Source: a virus. Taken from it: a DNA stretch of 64,000 bases. The position numbers and the translations under genes were made by a program. The notes beneath the pieces are model-generated. The model was not told the DNA's origin. It saw only the letters and a list, made by a program, of their open reading frames with translations, and did no database searches. Where the stretch lies: positions 30,238-94,237 of the IMG/VR virus record IMGVR_UViG_3300006119_000008; one strand, 5' to 3'. Positions 8,833 to 17,375 of the stretch are shown here, piece after piece. Within the stretch, counting starts at the first letter, position 1, and each line of letters opens with the position of its first letter.

Positions 8833-9561
8833 TTATGGTCCAGTGATCTGCTCGGTTACTGTTATCTGGTCACCAATCGAGCTCAGTGTAGCACTGGTGC
8901 TAAACGGAGTGGCGAACATAAGCCCGGTATAGCCAGTTCCAGAAACAGTTCCACGTGTATTAAAGATGCCAACACCATTGATGGTCGATGGGATCGTGTC
9001 TGATGCACCAACTGTGAACACACTGGTAAGAGTTACAACAGTGCTACCACTGGTTGCTGTGGTTGTCGGTGCAGCACTGATGGCTACAACACTGGGTTTG
9101 CGCATAAGACCGCTGGTAGTGATCTCACCCGGCAAATTGATAGTGGAGTTGGTAACAGCATTCATGTTGCCACTGCCCAGTGCCATGTACCAACTGGGTG
9201 TTGTACCGGTGAACAGCATGTAGTTGCTAGCTGTTCCTGGAACACTGCCCGGAGTGCTACCATCGGTTCCTGGTGTGTACCACTGGTCTACAGTGACATT
9301 GCATGGACCAAATGCAGCAGCTGGGTTGTTAATAACATTTGCATATACAACTGCACCGGTGCCAGATGTAACTACTACAAGTGTGTAACCTTGTAGTGCT
9401 CCACTGGTAACAACAATGTTATTAATGGTATAGCTGTTAGAGGTTGCGGTGCTACCGGCACCAGCCCATGAAACAGGAGTGCCACCGGATACAGTTGTAC
9501 TCCAGCTACCGGCACCAAACAGGCCACGGGCCCACATCAAACGCCCCTGGTTAACAATCAT
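8833..9561 (-). CDS. fibre-associated structural protein
   Basis: This 242-aa protein is almost entirely short Ser/Thr/Gly beta strands, with MWARGLFGAG near the N-terminus and FNTRGTVSGTGYTGLMFATPF near the C-terminus. It is translated from a GAGGAG site inside the end of the previous gene. The composition matches fibre or baseplate wedge proteins, but no family is identified. Confidence 0.5.
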   Translation of the reverse strand: MIVNQGRLMWARGLFGAGSWSTTVSGGTPVSWAGAGSTATSNSYTINNIVVTSGALQGYTLVVVTSGTGAVVYANVINNPAAAFGPCNVTVDQWYTPGTDGSTPGSVPGTASNYMLFTGTTPSWYMALGSGNMNAVTNSTINLPGEITTSGLMRKPSVVAISAAPTTTATSGSTVVTLTSVFTVGASDTIPSTINGVGIFNTRGTVSGTGYTGLMFATPFSTSATLSSIGDQITVTEQITGP

Positions 9562-9923
9562 TGTTGCTCCTCTGGGATGTCATTAAGCGTGTAGTGGGTC
9601 TGCTCGTAGTCGTCAGGGCGGCCACCAACGCCATAGAAATCTTGTAGCTGCTTTTGCAGGATGGCATTATCGCTCCACACCCAGAGAGGTGTGCCATAGC
9701 CATGAGAGTCCCAAGCACCACTGCCATGAACAACGGCGATAAAGGCCTCGTGACCTGGTAGCTGGGTGATATCCGGACGGCGAGCGAACTCGAGTGCTAT
9801 TTCCCGAACGTCTTCATCAGTGACAGTATAGCTGTCAGGTATGGTTATGTAAGTTACTGTTGGCGCAGAATCGTCAGGGATGGCGGCGAGCTTTGGGTAC
9901 TGATTGCCTAGTTGTACCTGCAT
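9558..9923 (-). CDS. hypothetical protein, likely virion accessory
   Basis: This 121-aa protein is acidic and unlike its beta-rich neighbours. It has an alpha/beta layout with VTYITIPDSYTV, an EDVREIALEFARRP helix and a Trp-rich WVWSDN segment. An AAGGTAA site lies before the ATG, and it overlaps the next gene by 4 nt. The function is not recognised. A chaperone for the adjacent fibre is one possibility, from place only. Confidence 0.5.
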   Translation of the reverse strand: MQVQLGNQYPKLAAIPDDSAPTVTYITIPDSYTVTDEDVREIALEFARRPDITQLPGHEAFIAVVHGSGAWDSHGYGTPLWVWSDNAILQKQLQDFYGVGGRPDDYEQTHYTLNDIPEEQQ

Positions 9924-9931
9924 TTTTTACC

Positions 9932-10552
9932 TTAAATAAACTGGATACTAGCACTTACCAACATCGTATCGCCGGGATTAAGAATCACACCATCAGCAAA
10001 GCTGGACTTCAAGAACATCTTGCCATTCGCAGTGTTGTTCCCACCTACTATGCGAGTTCCAGCGGGTATTACATTGGTACTGATAGGGCTGCCGTTGGCA
10101 TGGCGAGTAATAGTAAGAGTATTCCCCGTGCCAGATACAACTGTCATTACCTCACTGAGCACCTGTACATCAAAAGGATATGTACCAGGAAAAACACTGG
10201 CATCTGAGACACTAACCGTTGTGGCACCAGGATTAAGCTGAGCTGTTAGTACAGTGTCAGCAGAGCTGGTTGATCCGTTAAAAAGCCCCAGGTTGGTTAT
10301 AACCTGTGGGCCACTACTGGTTAGAGCAGCGGTGAGAACCAGAGTATCGTTAGTTGTGAACGTGGTCTGGAAACTACCAGACACCGCAACTCTTGGTCCA
10401 GATGGATTGCTAATGCTTTCATCTGTTCCCAGGGCTGGCGCTGCTCCAGTACCCCATTGCATGTATCTAGGCTGGGCAGCAGAGTATCCGCTCCCAACTA
10501 ACACTGCAGTCAGGTTACTTCTCACCTGACTGGTCAAGGCTGTGGTTATCAT
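9932..10552 (-). CDS. structural protein, tail or head fibre-like
   Basis: About 206 aa if translation starts at the second of two adjacent ATGs, which is better spaced (5 nt) from AAGGA. The N-terminus (TSQVRSNLTAVLVGSG) leads into a YMQWGTG motif near residue 30, then repeated beta strands with PGATTVSVSDASVFPG. Similar 'QWGTG' proteins occur as minor tail or fibre proteins in actinophages. The assignment is tentative. Confidence 0.5.
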   Translation of the reverse strand: MITTALTSQVRSNLTAVLVGSGYSAAQPRYMQWGTGAAPALGTDESISNPSGPRVAVSGSFQTTFTTNDTLVLTAALTSSGPQVITNLGLFNGSTSSADTVLTAQLNPGATTVSVSDASVFPGTYPFDVQVLSEVMTVVSGTGNTLTITRHANGSPISTNVIPAGTRIVGGNNTANGKMFLKSSFADGVILNPGDTMLVSASIQFI

Positions 10553-10655
10553 CATCTTCCTTTGATGAAGTAACGGCACCCAGGAACTCCTGAGTACCGT
10601 CGCTTCTTATTATTTGTATTGATACGACACTTACGTTCGCAATAACTTCGTTCAT
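10515..10655 (-). CDS. small overlapping ORF, 46 aa
   Basis: The ATG overlaps the stop codon of the preceding structural gene as TGATG, a sign of translational coupling. The 46-aa frame then runs into the start of the next gene by 38 nt in another phase. The product starts MNEVIANVSVVSIQII and ends with an acidic tail (SSKEDDDNHSLDQSGEK). Without it a gap of about 100 nt would be left in a very compact operon. No family is recognised. Confidence 0.45.
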   Translation of the reverse strand: MNEVIANVSVVSIQIIRSDGTQEFLGAVTSSKEDDDNHSLDQSGEK

Positions 10656-11398
10656 CAGCTGTTCTGGCGCCAGGTTCTCTTCTGAGCAGTCTGGTACAGG
10701 TTGCCACTGTATGTGGCAAAGTAACCATCATACTCTTGTGTTTCGCTGGGGATGGTGTTGATCTGACGAACCTGCTGCTGCTGTGTGAGCGTGCCAGTGG
10801 TTGTGATCGTGGTGCCACCGGTAAGGATGGTGCTGTTAGAGATCATACCACCAAAGCCAACAGGGTAGTAGTGAACCGTTGCGTCATCGATCCAGTTGGG
10901 AGTAGCGTTAGGCGTGCCTACATAGCTGGGGTAGCTTGTGCCCAGAGCACCGGATAGTGATACAGCCGTAAGAGTTGGAGGAGTACCTGTACCGCTGACC
11001 ACTGATAGAATAATACCGCTGGGTACAATAATGTCAACAACAGCACCACCATTAGCTGCACCGGTGTTACCCTTGAGCAGCTGAGCAGGGCCAGCATTAA
11101 CAAAGAAGTTGCTTGCACTCAGAGGACCAGCAGCAAGAGCAGAAACCAGGTCACTTACCTTGGCTGTTCCAGTGATGGTGGTGGTCTTAACACCGGTACC
11201 AGTACCACTGATGGTGAAGCTGCCAGTACTGAGCACACCGGTCAAGCGCAGGATACCACTGGCCTGAGCAAATGCATTGACCAGGTTGGCCTCGTCAATT
11301 GGAGGGTTAGGGTTTGCAGGAGTAACGCCACCACGTGTTTGAGCACGCAGCGTGGCTTTGTTGGCCTGCTCCTGAGAAACGTTTGGGGTTATTGGCAT
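10655..11398 (-). CDS. structural protein of the capsid/fibre block
   Basis: This 247-aa protein has a polar N-terminal helix (QEQANKATLRAQTRGG), then Ser/Thr/Gly-rich strands (residues 50-190), and a Gln-rich helical C-terminus (QQQQVRQINTIPSETQEYDGY). It lies three genes downstream of the major capsid gene. A role as minor capsid or fibre protein is inferred from context only. Confidence 0.5.
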   Translation of the reverse strand: MPITPNVSQEQANKATLRAQTRGGVTPANPNPPIDEANLVNAFAQASGILRLTGVLSTGSFTISGTGTGVKTTTITGTAKVSDLVSALAAGPLSASNFFVNAGPAQLLKGNTGAANGGAVVDIIVPSGIILSVVSGTGTPPTLTAVSLSGALGTSYPSYVGTPNATPNWIDDATVHYYPVGFGGMISNSTILTGGTTITTTGTLTQQQQVRQINTIPSETQEYDGYFATYSGNLYQTAQKRTWRQNS

Positions 11399-11451
11399 TA
11401 TATGTCACCTATTCTTTTAAAAGATTTACTGGATAGTGAGTGCACAGAACT

Positions 11452-11730
11452 CTAGAAGCCTCTGTTGGTAGTGTTGTACTGGTCGTTCTGGAATACAAAT
11501 CCAGTATTATTCTGACCAGCCCAACCAGTTCCGCTAAGAACTGGGCTTGCAAAGCCGCTTACAACAGCTCCAGGGAATGTTTGTGGTAGCCAGACATTGA
11601 ACCAGGGCTGGTTAGAGTACGTGGTACCGCTAAGCACAGTACCGCTAGGAATTACTGCCTTTAGCGATCCACTGTCGGCAACGAAGGTCTCTTCTACAGG
11701 GGCTGCTGCTTTTTCTGTTTTGTCGCTCAT
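11452..11730 (-). CDS. small structural protein
   Basis: This 92-aa protein has an acidic N-terminus (MSDKTEKAAAPVEETF) and a Trp/Asn/Gly-rich remainder (PWFNVWLPQTFPG, GTGWAGQNNTGFVF). An AAGGAG site lies 8 nt upstream. It resembles a small decoration or cement protein in size, but is not recognised. Confidence 0.5.
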   Translation of the reverse strand: MSDKTEKAAAPVEETFVADSGSLKAVIPSGTVLSGTTYSNQPWFNVWLPQTFPGAVVSGFASPVLSGTGWAGQNNTGFVFQNDQYNTTNRGF

Positions 11731-11769
11731 GCGTGCTCCTTATGATATGTAGAGCAACAGCCCTACTAT

Positions 11770-12336
11770 CTACTTGTTCGGTTTAGGCTTTGGGTTACTA
11801 GTGCTATTATTCCAAACTTGCTCCCAACTCTGGCTTGGGCCCTTGGGCTCTGCCTCGTCTGGAAGATCAATCTTGTACATGCCATTGTTATCGCTAGCAC
11901 CAACAGACAGGCTCTCGCGAAGTCGATCCAGGTGGCTTTCACTAGAATCGCTCTCATCAACGAGAGTTGAGATCTTTTCCATGGCATCATCTTCACTCAG
12001 AAAAGCGATTCTGCCACGTTGTACAGCCCGCAGAACGTATGGGTCCTGACGGATGTCTGCAGAAATAGGTTGAATACTGCCATGATAACCAGCAGCGGAC
12101 AACTTAAAACTGCCCTTATCACTGCGGAAAAGCGTGCTGCCTGTCATCAGGTTCTCAATCCAGTCATTGGTCTGGATGTTCTTGAGTCCCTGAAAGTTTA
12201 CAGCACCACTACTTCTTGCAGCGCTAAGGTCTGATGGATCTGGACGATGCTCTTCAAAGTGACCGCCAAGATCCGTTACCGGAAGGCTGACGCTCTCGCT
12301 GCTGACATCGCTGGATCGTGATACGCTTCTTGCCAT
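11770..12336 (-). CDS. hypothetical protein downstream of major capsid gene
   Basis: This 188-aa polar, Ser-rich protein has a disordered-looking N-terminus and a Pro/Lys-rich tail. The central part (LKNIQTNDWIENLMTG, IRQDPYVLRAVQRGRIAFLSEDDAMEKIS) seems folded and helical. A strong hairpin (12418-12455) separates it from the capsid gene, so it is probably expressed at a lower level. Role unknown; a head-completion protein is possible. Confidence 0.5.
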   Translation of the reverse strand: MARSVSRSSDVSSESVSLPVTDLGGHFEEHRPDPSDLSAARSSGAVNFQGLKNIQTNDWIENLMTGSTLFRSDKGSFKLSAAGYHGSIQPISADIRQDPYVLRAVQRGRIAFLSEDDAMEKISTLVDESDSSESHLDRLRESLSVGASDNNGMYKIDLPDEAEPKGPSQSWEQVWNNSTSNPKPKPNK

Positions 12337-12417
12337 TTTTATTCTCCTTGTTTCAAGGGGCTTGGCTGCCCTAACAGATCTAGGAATTCTAGAAGTGTTT
12401 TATATAACACAGCAAGT

Positions 12418-12455
12418 GCCGGGGCGATTTGCTTTCGCAGGGATCGCTCCCCGGC
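12418..12455 (-). terminator. GC-rich stem-loop after the major capsid gene
   Basis: The stem GCCGGGG..CGAT / ATCG CCCCGGC has an AG bulge. It is capped by an inner TGC-GAAA-GCA hairpin with a GNRA tetraloop. It begins 17 nt past the capsid stop codon on the minus strand. A second small hairpin (GTGTT/AACAC) follows near 12395-12410. No long U-run follows, so it may act as an RNA stabiliser for the capsid message or as a partial terminator. Confidence 0.5.
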
Positions 12456-12472
12456 TAATGCTGCAGGTACTA

Positions 12473-13483
12473 CTAGGCCTTGACGATCTTGCCGAGGCCA
12501 CGTGGGTTAAGAACAATCTCGCTGACGAGCTCATCCATGACCCAACCCTTGTGGAACTTCTCAGGGGTGTTGTTCTCTTCAACGTCGAGGCTGTACATGA
12601 CGGGGAAGACACCGAGGAACTCGGGACTTGGGGTCATGTAAACGGTACCCTGGGGAACCTCGATACTACGCTGAACCTGGAAACCACCGAACTGAACAAT
12701 GCGCTCACCGGCTACAACGCGGTCCTTGAAGGCCCAACCGGTCTGGTTGATGTCCCACTTGTAGAGGTCACGGTAGTCGATGGGATTGAACAGCAGACGG
12801 CTGGCCTCCAACTGGTGGACCTCGATGAGGGCGACCAGGTCGTACATCGAGTCAGGGGTTACGTAACCCGAAAGCTCGTTGACAATGTGGTTTGGGCTGA
12901 CCGTGTGGTTGGGGTCAACGGCGTAGTTGTTGATAGCGGCTTCAAGAACAGTGATAAGACGGGCGTCTTCCTGCATCATGATGGCCTGCTTGCTCATGTC
13001 CTGAGCGTATTCTACGATGTTGACTCTGAGGTACCAGAGGTCTTCCTTCTTGATCTGTGGGAAGGTGGCAATACGGAACAGGCGGACCGGAACCTTCTTA
13101 CCTTCGAAGGGGGTTACGCGAACCTCACCCTCGTTACCCGACAAGATGTAGGCCTGGCCGTACTCGTCAAGGACGTCGTACATGACAGGTACACCAGGGG
13201 TCAATGGGTCTTCCAGTAGAACGTTACGGGTCATACCCTGATAACGAAGCTTGAGCTGGATAGGACCAATCATACCCTGGCCCAGACGGACCATGTAGTT
13301 GTCCTTGTCAGCAAGGATGCCAGCTAGACGACGCTGCTTTTCCTCACGCGTAGCAGTCTTACGACCAGTGGCGGAAGCAAGACGCTCTTGAGCCTCTACG
13401 ATTCCAGAAACATAGTCGTCCGACTTCTTGGCTGTGCGCGGTGCCAGGTGGTCCGCTACAGCGCCATTAGGGGAAATACTCAT
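12473..13483 (-). CDS. major capsid protein (HK97-fold candidate)
   Basis: This 336-aa protein is the shell subunit candidate. Residues 1-50 are polar, with RLASATGRKTAT, and could be a short pro-region for the prohead protease. The rest is a mixed alpha/beta core (LKLRYQGMTRNVLLEDPLTPGVPVMYDVL, a long spine-helix-like SKQAIMMQEDARLITVLEAAI, and a closing VSEIVLNPRGLGKIVKA). It lies just after scaffold and decoration candidates and downstream of the portal and protease, the classical order. Size and composition fit. The antisense frame of 285 codons here is a shadow. Confidence 0.75.
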   Translation of the reverse strand: MSISPNGAVADHLAPRTAKKSDDYVSGIVEAQERLASATGRKTATREEKQRRLAGILADKDNYMVRLGQGMIGPIQLKLRYQGMTRNVLLEDPLTPGVPVMYDVLDEYGQAYILSGNEGEVRVTPFEGKKVPVRLFRIATFPQIKKEDLWYLRVNIVEYAQDMSKQAIMMQEDARLITVLEAAINNYAVDPNHTVSPNHIVNELSGYVTPDSMYDLVALIEVHQLEASRLLFNPIDYRDLYKWDINQTGWAFKDRVVAGERIVQFGGFQVQRSIEVPQGTVYMTPSPEFLGVFPVMYSLDVEENNTPEKFHKGWVMDELVSEIVLNPRGLGKIVKA

Positions 13484-13504
13484 GATTAATTTACCTTTCC
13501 TTAA

Positions 13505-14023
13505 CTAGTTGGCCAAGCCAGCGGCTAGACGGACAACAATTTGTGTTGGGCTGACAACATCGATCAGCTCAGCGACTGGAACGGATGCTAGTGTGCCTGC
13601 AGCACCACTGGTTGTGGTAAGCTGGCCAGTGCCACTAGTTGTGTACAGAATTGTACGGGTACCGTTCGTTGGGACCGTGTAAGACTGAGTGGTGTCAAAG
13701 GCAGGAGCCGTGATGGTGAAGAAGGCGTTAACGCCACCCAGCCATACGGCCCAGGCATTGATACCAACCTGGGTTACGTCATCAATGTTAGGGTTACGGT
13801 CAAGAGCACTCAAACCGAAAGGCTTGGCATTGGCCGTACTGGTAGCACTACCAGCGTTGGCAACCGTGTCAGGTCCACTGCGGTACATAACCATGCCCGA
13901 GTAGATGTTGGTCGTGTCACTGGGGTCCAGGAACGTGTTGTATGGAGTAGCCTCATACTTTTCGTACAGTGGGGTGCACGTACGGTGGACCCCAACATTA
14001 GCTACGCTATTGAGTTGCAGCAT
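13505..14023 (-). CDS. putative capsid decoration protein
   Basis: This 172-aa protein has a GVNAFFTITAPAF beta strand and a C-terminal SVPVAELIDVVSPTQIVVRLAAGL segment. Small beta-rich proteins just upstream of the capsid gene are usually head-decoration or cement proteins that stabilise the expanded shell. An AAGGAG site precedes it, and 21 nt separates it from the capsid gene. Confidence 0.55.
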   Translation of the reverse strand: MLQLNSVANVGVHRTCTPLYEKYEATPYNTFLDPSDTTNIYSGMVMYRSGPDTVANAGSATSTANAKPFGLSALDRNPNIDDVTQVGINAWAVWLGGVNAFFTITAPAFDTTQSYTVPTNGTRTILYTTSGTGQLTTTSGAAGTLASVPVAELIDVVSPTQIVVRLAAGLAN

Positions 14024-14050
14024 CTTTCTTTCTCCTTGTAGGGGATTCTG

Positions 14051-15493
14051 TTAAAGTGTCATCAGCCAGTCGTCAGCAGAAAGCTGCTCACGGCTAGTTG
14101 TTGAGGCCGTTGTCAACCGACCCATCTCTGGCAGGCGGCTGTTACCACTTGCCACTTTTTGGCTCCGGGGTTGACGTGCCCCAGATTCTTCGAGCATGTC
14201 CAGGCTGGCTACAAAACCTGCTAGCTTAGCACTGTCCATTTGCTCAAACTTGGCGAGGTGCTTGGCACGGTCATCCTCGTTGACCATACCCAGCTTCTCA
14301 AGGCGCTCTACGATAGCCAGGCTCTCGAAGATCTTTTCACGGCTGGCCTGTACTGCACCCAGCGCATTCTGGTAAGGAACAAATGCCGGGTTGCTGGCAT
14401 CCATGGGGAAAACCTCCTGCTTGTGTGGCTCTTGACCAGGAACAATTCCGGTCTCAGCACCATCGTTGTAGTAGTTGACATAGCCAGCATCTTCAGCGTT
14501 GATCTGCTCGGCCTCTAGTGGATTGGTGGTGTAGTCAGGCGTCATGACTCGAGCGCGGTCCCAGACACCAGCCTGGTCATCAAGGTCACGAACATCAACA
14601 GTTACACCAGTCTCCTGGCGACCGTTGGTGGCTTCCTTCTTGCCCTTGCCCTTCTTCTTCTTGTCCTTGCCCTTGCCCTTGAGCCAGGATGGCTTGCCAT
14701 CATCCTCTTCGTCGTCTTTTTCGTCGTCGCCCTTTTCTTCCTTCTCGCAGTCCTTGCAACCCTTGCCCTTGCAGCTCTTGCAGTTCTTCTTGGCGGCGAA
14801 CTTGTTGATCTCATCCAGCAGGTTCTCAAGTTCCTTGAGGTTGCTGCTGGCCTGCTTGTAGTCACTGGTGTTGATCAGGTCGTTCTCAATGTCAAGAACG
14901 ATGGCTGCAACGGTACCGACAACATCATTAACATCAGTGTCGGTGTTAGCAAACTTGCTAACGGTGGCTGCCTCGTTACTGGCAGTGATCAGACGAGAAA
15001 AGTCAAAATCAACCTGCTCATCAATGGCGTTACGAATGTCACGGCTGGCCTTGTAAACCTGGTACAGGCTCTCATCGATAGGGTCAACGCTTGCAGCCTT
15101 CTGGCCAGCGCCCAGGCTGCCTGGAGGAAGTGCACCAATATTGCCACCAAAACCGGTGCTGGGAGCCAGTGTTCCTGGCATGCTTGCGGGGTCTGGGCCA
15201 CCGAGTGCGTAAACCTGACTCATACCTGGCATACCAACAATCTCTCCTGGTTGACCGCCAGCTGGGTCAGCGGCGTCAAGGTCGGTAACCTGAATCATTC
15301 TGGTTACTGGACGGTTAGCAGAGGTGTTTGCCATCTGCTCTACAACTGGTACTTCAGCTGGAACAAGCGCATCAGCGTAAGGCTGAACACCCTGAAGGTG
15401 TGGGATCTGGCGAGGTGTAGCTGGCCCTGGGAGACCACTGCTGCTCCAAGCATTCTCTGCCTGCTTGATTAGCTCATTATCGAAACGACTCAT
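14051..15493 (-). CDS. putative scaffolding protein with Cys-rich and Lys/Glu-rich insert
   Basis: This 480-aa protein is largely helical and highly charged. The centre holds a CKSCKGKGCKDC knuckle like one repeat of a DnaJ zinc motif, followed by alternating acidic and Lys/Gly-rich low-complexity sequence to about residue 295. The C-terminal third has helices (RAKHLAKFEQMDSAKLAGFVASLDMLEE) and ends with VASGNS and TTASTTSRE, possible protease sites. Position between protease and capsid genes, charge and length suggest a scaffold that is digested during maturation. The zinc knuckle is unusual for a scaffold. Confidence 0.5.
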   Translation of the reverse strand: MSRFDNELIKQAENAWSSSGLPGPATPRQIPHLQGVQPYADALVPAEVPVVEQMANTSANRPVTRMIQVTDLDAADPAGGQPGEIVGMPGMSQVYALGGPDPASMPGTLAPSTGFGGNIGALPPGSLGAGQKAASVDPIDESLYQVYKASRDIRNAIDEQVDFDFSRLITASNEAATVSKFANTDTDVNDVVGTVAAIVLDIENDLINTSDYKQASSNLKELENLLDEINKFAAKKNCKSCKGKGCKDCEKEEKGDDEKDDEEDDGKPSWLKGKGKDKKKKGKGKKEATNGRQETGVTVDVRDLDDQAGVWDRARVMTPDYTTNPLEAEQINAEDAGYVNYYNDGAETGIVPGQEPHKQEVFPMDASNPAFVPYQNALGAVQASREKIFESLAIVERLEKLGMVNEDDRAKHLAKFEQMDSAKLAGFVASLDMLEESGARQPRSQKVASGNSRLPEMGRLTTASTTSREQLSADDWLMTL

Positions 15494-16263
15494 TGTAGCT
15501 CCTCGCTAGTATTCTTGTCGGTGTTGTTTTGATCCATAGCAGCATTAAATGGTTTTTCTGATTTCATGGTTGCATCAAGCTGTAGTGCTTCTTGCATACG
15601 TACCACTGGCTGCTTTGGTAGAATCATGCTGCTATCTAAAAACATTCCAGGGCTTACCGGCATCTGTTGCTGCTTGTCTGCAGCTTCAATCCTGCTGGCC
15701 ACTGCTTTTATTTTTTTCGTAGGCTTCTTGCTATCTTCTGGCTTCTGCTTTTTTCTGCTATTAAATACTTCAAAGGTTGGTAGAAAACGTGGGCCCTTGT
15801 TCTTAACAGTTTTTTCGTTGATGCCGGTAAATTTTGAGCTAGGTGTTCTCAGCCCTTCTGGTGGCAAAGAGCCATAACAGCCCTGTGTTTCACAGCTACC
15901 ATTTACTATACTCATGTTACGGCATACATTACATTTATCTTTTTTAACTTTTTCTGAGTTTTGTGAGAACTGATCAATTATGGCAACAGGTGTCTGACCT
16001 TCAGCAGATGCACTTTTCTTCGTAGGAGCAGCTTTATCAGCCATGGCCTGCTGTTGAACCATTGTGGCCATGCTGTATTCTTGATAGGCTGCTTCAAGCT
16101 TGGGATCAAGAAAGCCACATGTAGCATTCTGGCAGATACCATCACGGTAACCACCAACACCACACTGTGGGCAGTTGTCAATTGGCTGACTGACAACAGG
16201 TATACGCATCCCGCTATAGCCCTGCTTGTGCTCTAGAGTTTCGCTGACTTTTAAGATGGGCAT
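15490..16263 (-). CDS. hypothetical protein with two Cys4 zinc-ribbon motifs
   Basis: This 257-aa protein has a first Cys cluster near residues 31-50 (CPQCG, then CQNATCG) and a second near 111-130 (CNVC, then CETQGC). A Lys/Pro-rich linker and a helical Met/Gln-rich C-terminus follow. It overlaps the protease gene by TAATG and the scaffold gene by 4 nt, so all three are coupled. An assembly or scaffold partner is likely from place. The Cys motifs suggest nucleic-acid or protein binding. Confidence 0.5.
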   Translation of the reverse strand: MPILKVSETLEHKQGYSGMRIPVVSQPIDNCPQCGVGGYRDGICQNATCGFLDPKLEAAYQEYSMATMVQQQAMADKAAPTKKSASAEGQTPVAIIDQFSQNSEKVKKDKCNVCRNMSIVNGSCETQGCYGSLPPEGLRTPSSKFTGINEKTVKNKGPRFLPTFEVFNSRKKQKPEDSKKPTKKIKAVASRIEAADKQQQMPVSPGMFLDSSMILPKQPVVRMQEALQLDATMKSEKPFNAAMDQNNTDKNTSEELQ

Positions 16264-16934
16264 TAGTAGCGCCTCTTGTCAGTGAGCCAGGCACTCTCGT
16301 CAGCTGGATCAAATACAAAACTCAATTCGAAAAAGTTAGGGCGTATGCAGCTCTCGAATACCAAGCTCTCAGTGCGCTTACCCTCTTTGTAAACAGTAAC
16401 CGTGCGCCCCTTCATGCGAGGAATGTGCACACAGTACTCGCTAGGCTTGCTGGCGTACTTACCACAAGCACTGCACTGGGTTCCATCAACGTCAGCACCC
16501 ATGCTGACAGCCTTGAGCTTGCCATCCATTATTGCCCCAGCAAGTTTGGGGAAGGTTTCTGCATCGACTTCCATCAGGCAGTAAACACTGGCATCGATAA
16601 CACCGCTAGCCAGTTTTGATTCTTTGTAGACAGCATCCAGGATCACACCACGAGCACGCTCGGGGTCACTGTTGTTGTGCTCTACATAAATAGGACGACC
16701 AACAAATGTCTTGTAGCTCTTCTTGATCTGGTCTACAGGCCAGCCATCGTAGTTGGCATTAACACGGCTGCTGATAGCACGGCTAGCCGCATAAACATAC
16801 CCCTTCTCTGGATTGAAGTTGGGGAAGTCTTCCAGCTTTACTGGGGAGATCTCGATAGGTTGCGTACGGGTAGACAAAGACATAAGACTGTTACGTCCCA
16901 TGAGTCCAACTGTTGGTGCGCTATACTTTATCAT
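16263..16934 (-). CDS. prohead (capsid maturation) protease
   Basis: This 223-aa protein, from the ATG at 16934, matches the prohead serine protease layout. VGRPIYVEHNN places a candidate catalytic His86. KLKAVSMGADV places the nucleophile Ser144. A CSACG...YCVH zinc knuckle at 154-170 interrupts the domain, as in several large myophage proteases. FFELSFVFDPADESA forms the conserved end. The enzyme would cleave scaffold and capsid pro-regions inside the prohead. It lies between portal and scaffold genes. A TTG two codons earlier is an alternative start. Confidence 0.72.
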   Translation of the reverse strand: MIKYSAPTVGLMGRNSLMSLSTRTQPIEISPVKLEDFPNFNPEKGYVYAASRAISSRVNANYDGWPVDQIKKSYKTFVGRPIYVEHNNSDPERARGVILDAVYKESKLASGVIDASVYCLMEVDAETFPKLAGAIMDGKLKAVSMGADVDGTQCSACGKYASKPSEYCVHIPRMKGRTVTVYKEGKRTESLVFESCIRPNFFELSFVFDPADESAWLTDKRRY

Positions 16935-16982
16935 ATTCAACGCCTAGTTTATCCAGTACTGCTTTTTACATCATCTTAATAT

Positions 16983-17375
16983 TTATTTTGTGTTAATTAG
17001 TTTTCGCTTGAGCAGTTCATTTAGTTCATTCAGCATAATTCTGTGCTCTTCACTGACTTCCAGGTGATACTCTGCAAGTTCAGCAGATATACGATCAGCA
17101 CGCTTGGCAGCTATAAGAAGAATAGCTCCCTGCAGGCCAGCCAGAGTAGAAAGACACAGATTAAGCAGGATATAAGGATAAGGATCAAAAGGCTTGCTTG
17201 AGGATACGTTGTACCACATCCAAGCTGCCATAAAGCAGCAAAAACTAAAGACAAAAGGCCAACTGCCCATACTACGCCGCATAACATCAGCACTTTTTTC
17301 TCCGAATGTCCTCTGGTCTCCACTACGGACCTTTGGGTGAAAGTCCCAGTGGCTTACCTTTTTGATGGCACGCAT
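16983..17375 (-). CDS. DUF1003-family membrane protein
   Basis: This 130-aa protein carries the DUF1003 signature: a GSWPFVFSF segment at 37-45, FDPYPYILLNLCLSTLAGLQ at 63-82, and a charged C-terminal helix (KRADRISAELAEYHLEVSEEH). Two membrane spans are evident at about 40-57 and 66-90. The family is common in bacteria with no established biochemical role. In this phage it lies between portal and protease genes and overlaps the neighbour stop as TGATG. GGAGAAG precedes the ATG. A lysis or membrane-association function is conceivable but unproven. Confidence 0.8.
   Translation of the reverse strand: MRAIKKVSHWDFHPKVRSGDQRTFGEKSADVMRRSMGSWPFVFSFCCFMAAWMWYNVSSSKPFDPYPYILLNLCLSTLAGLQGAILLIAAKRADRISAELAEYHLEVSEEHRIMLNELNELLKRKLINTK

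Noticed and set aside
12362-13219. A 285-codon plus-strand frame opposite the capsid gene.
   Set aside because: It is antisense to a well-supported gene with normal order and ribosome site. Its product looks like mirrored codon usage.
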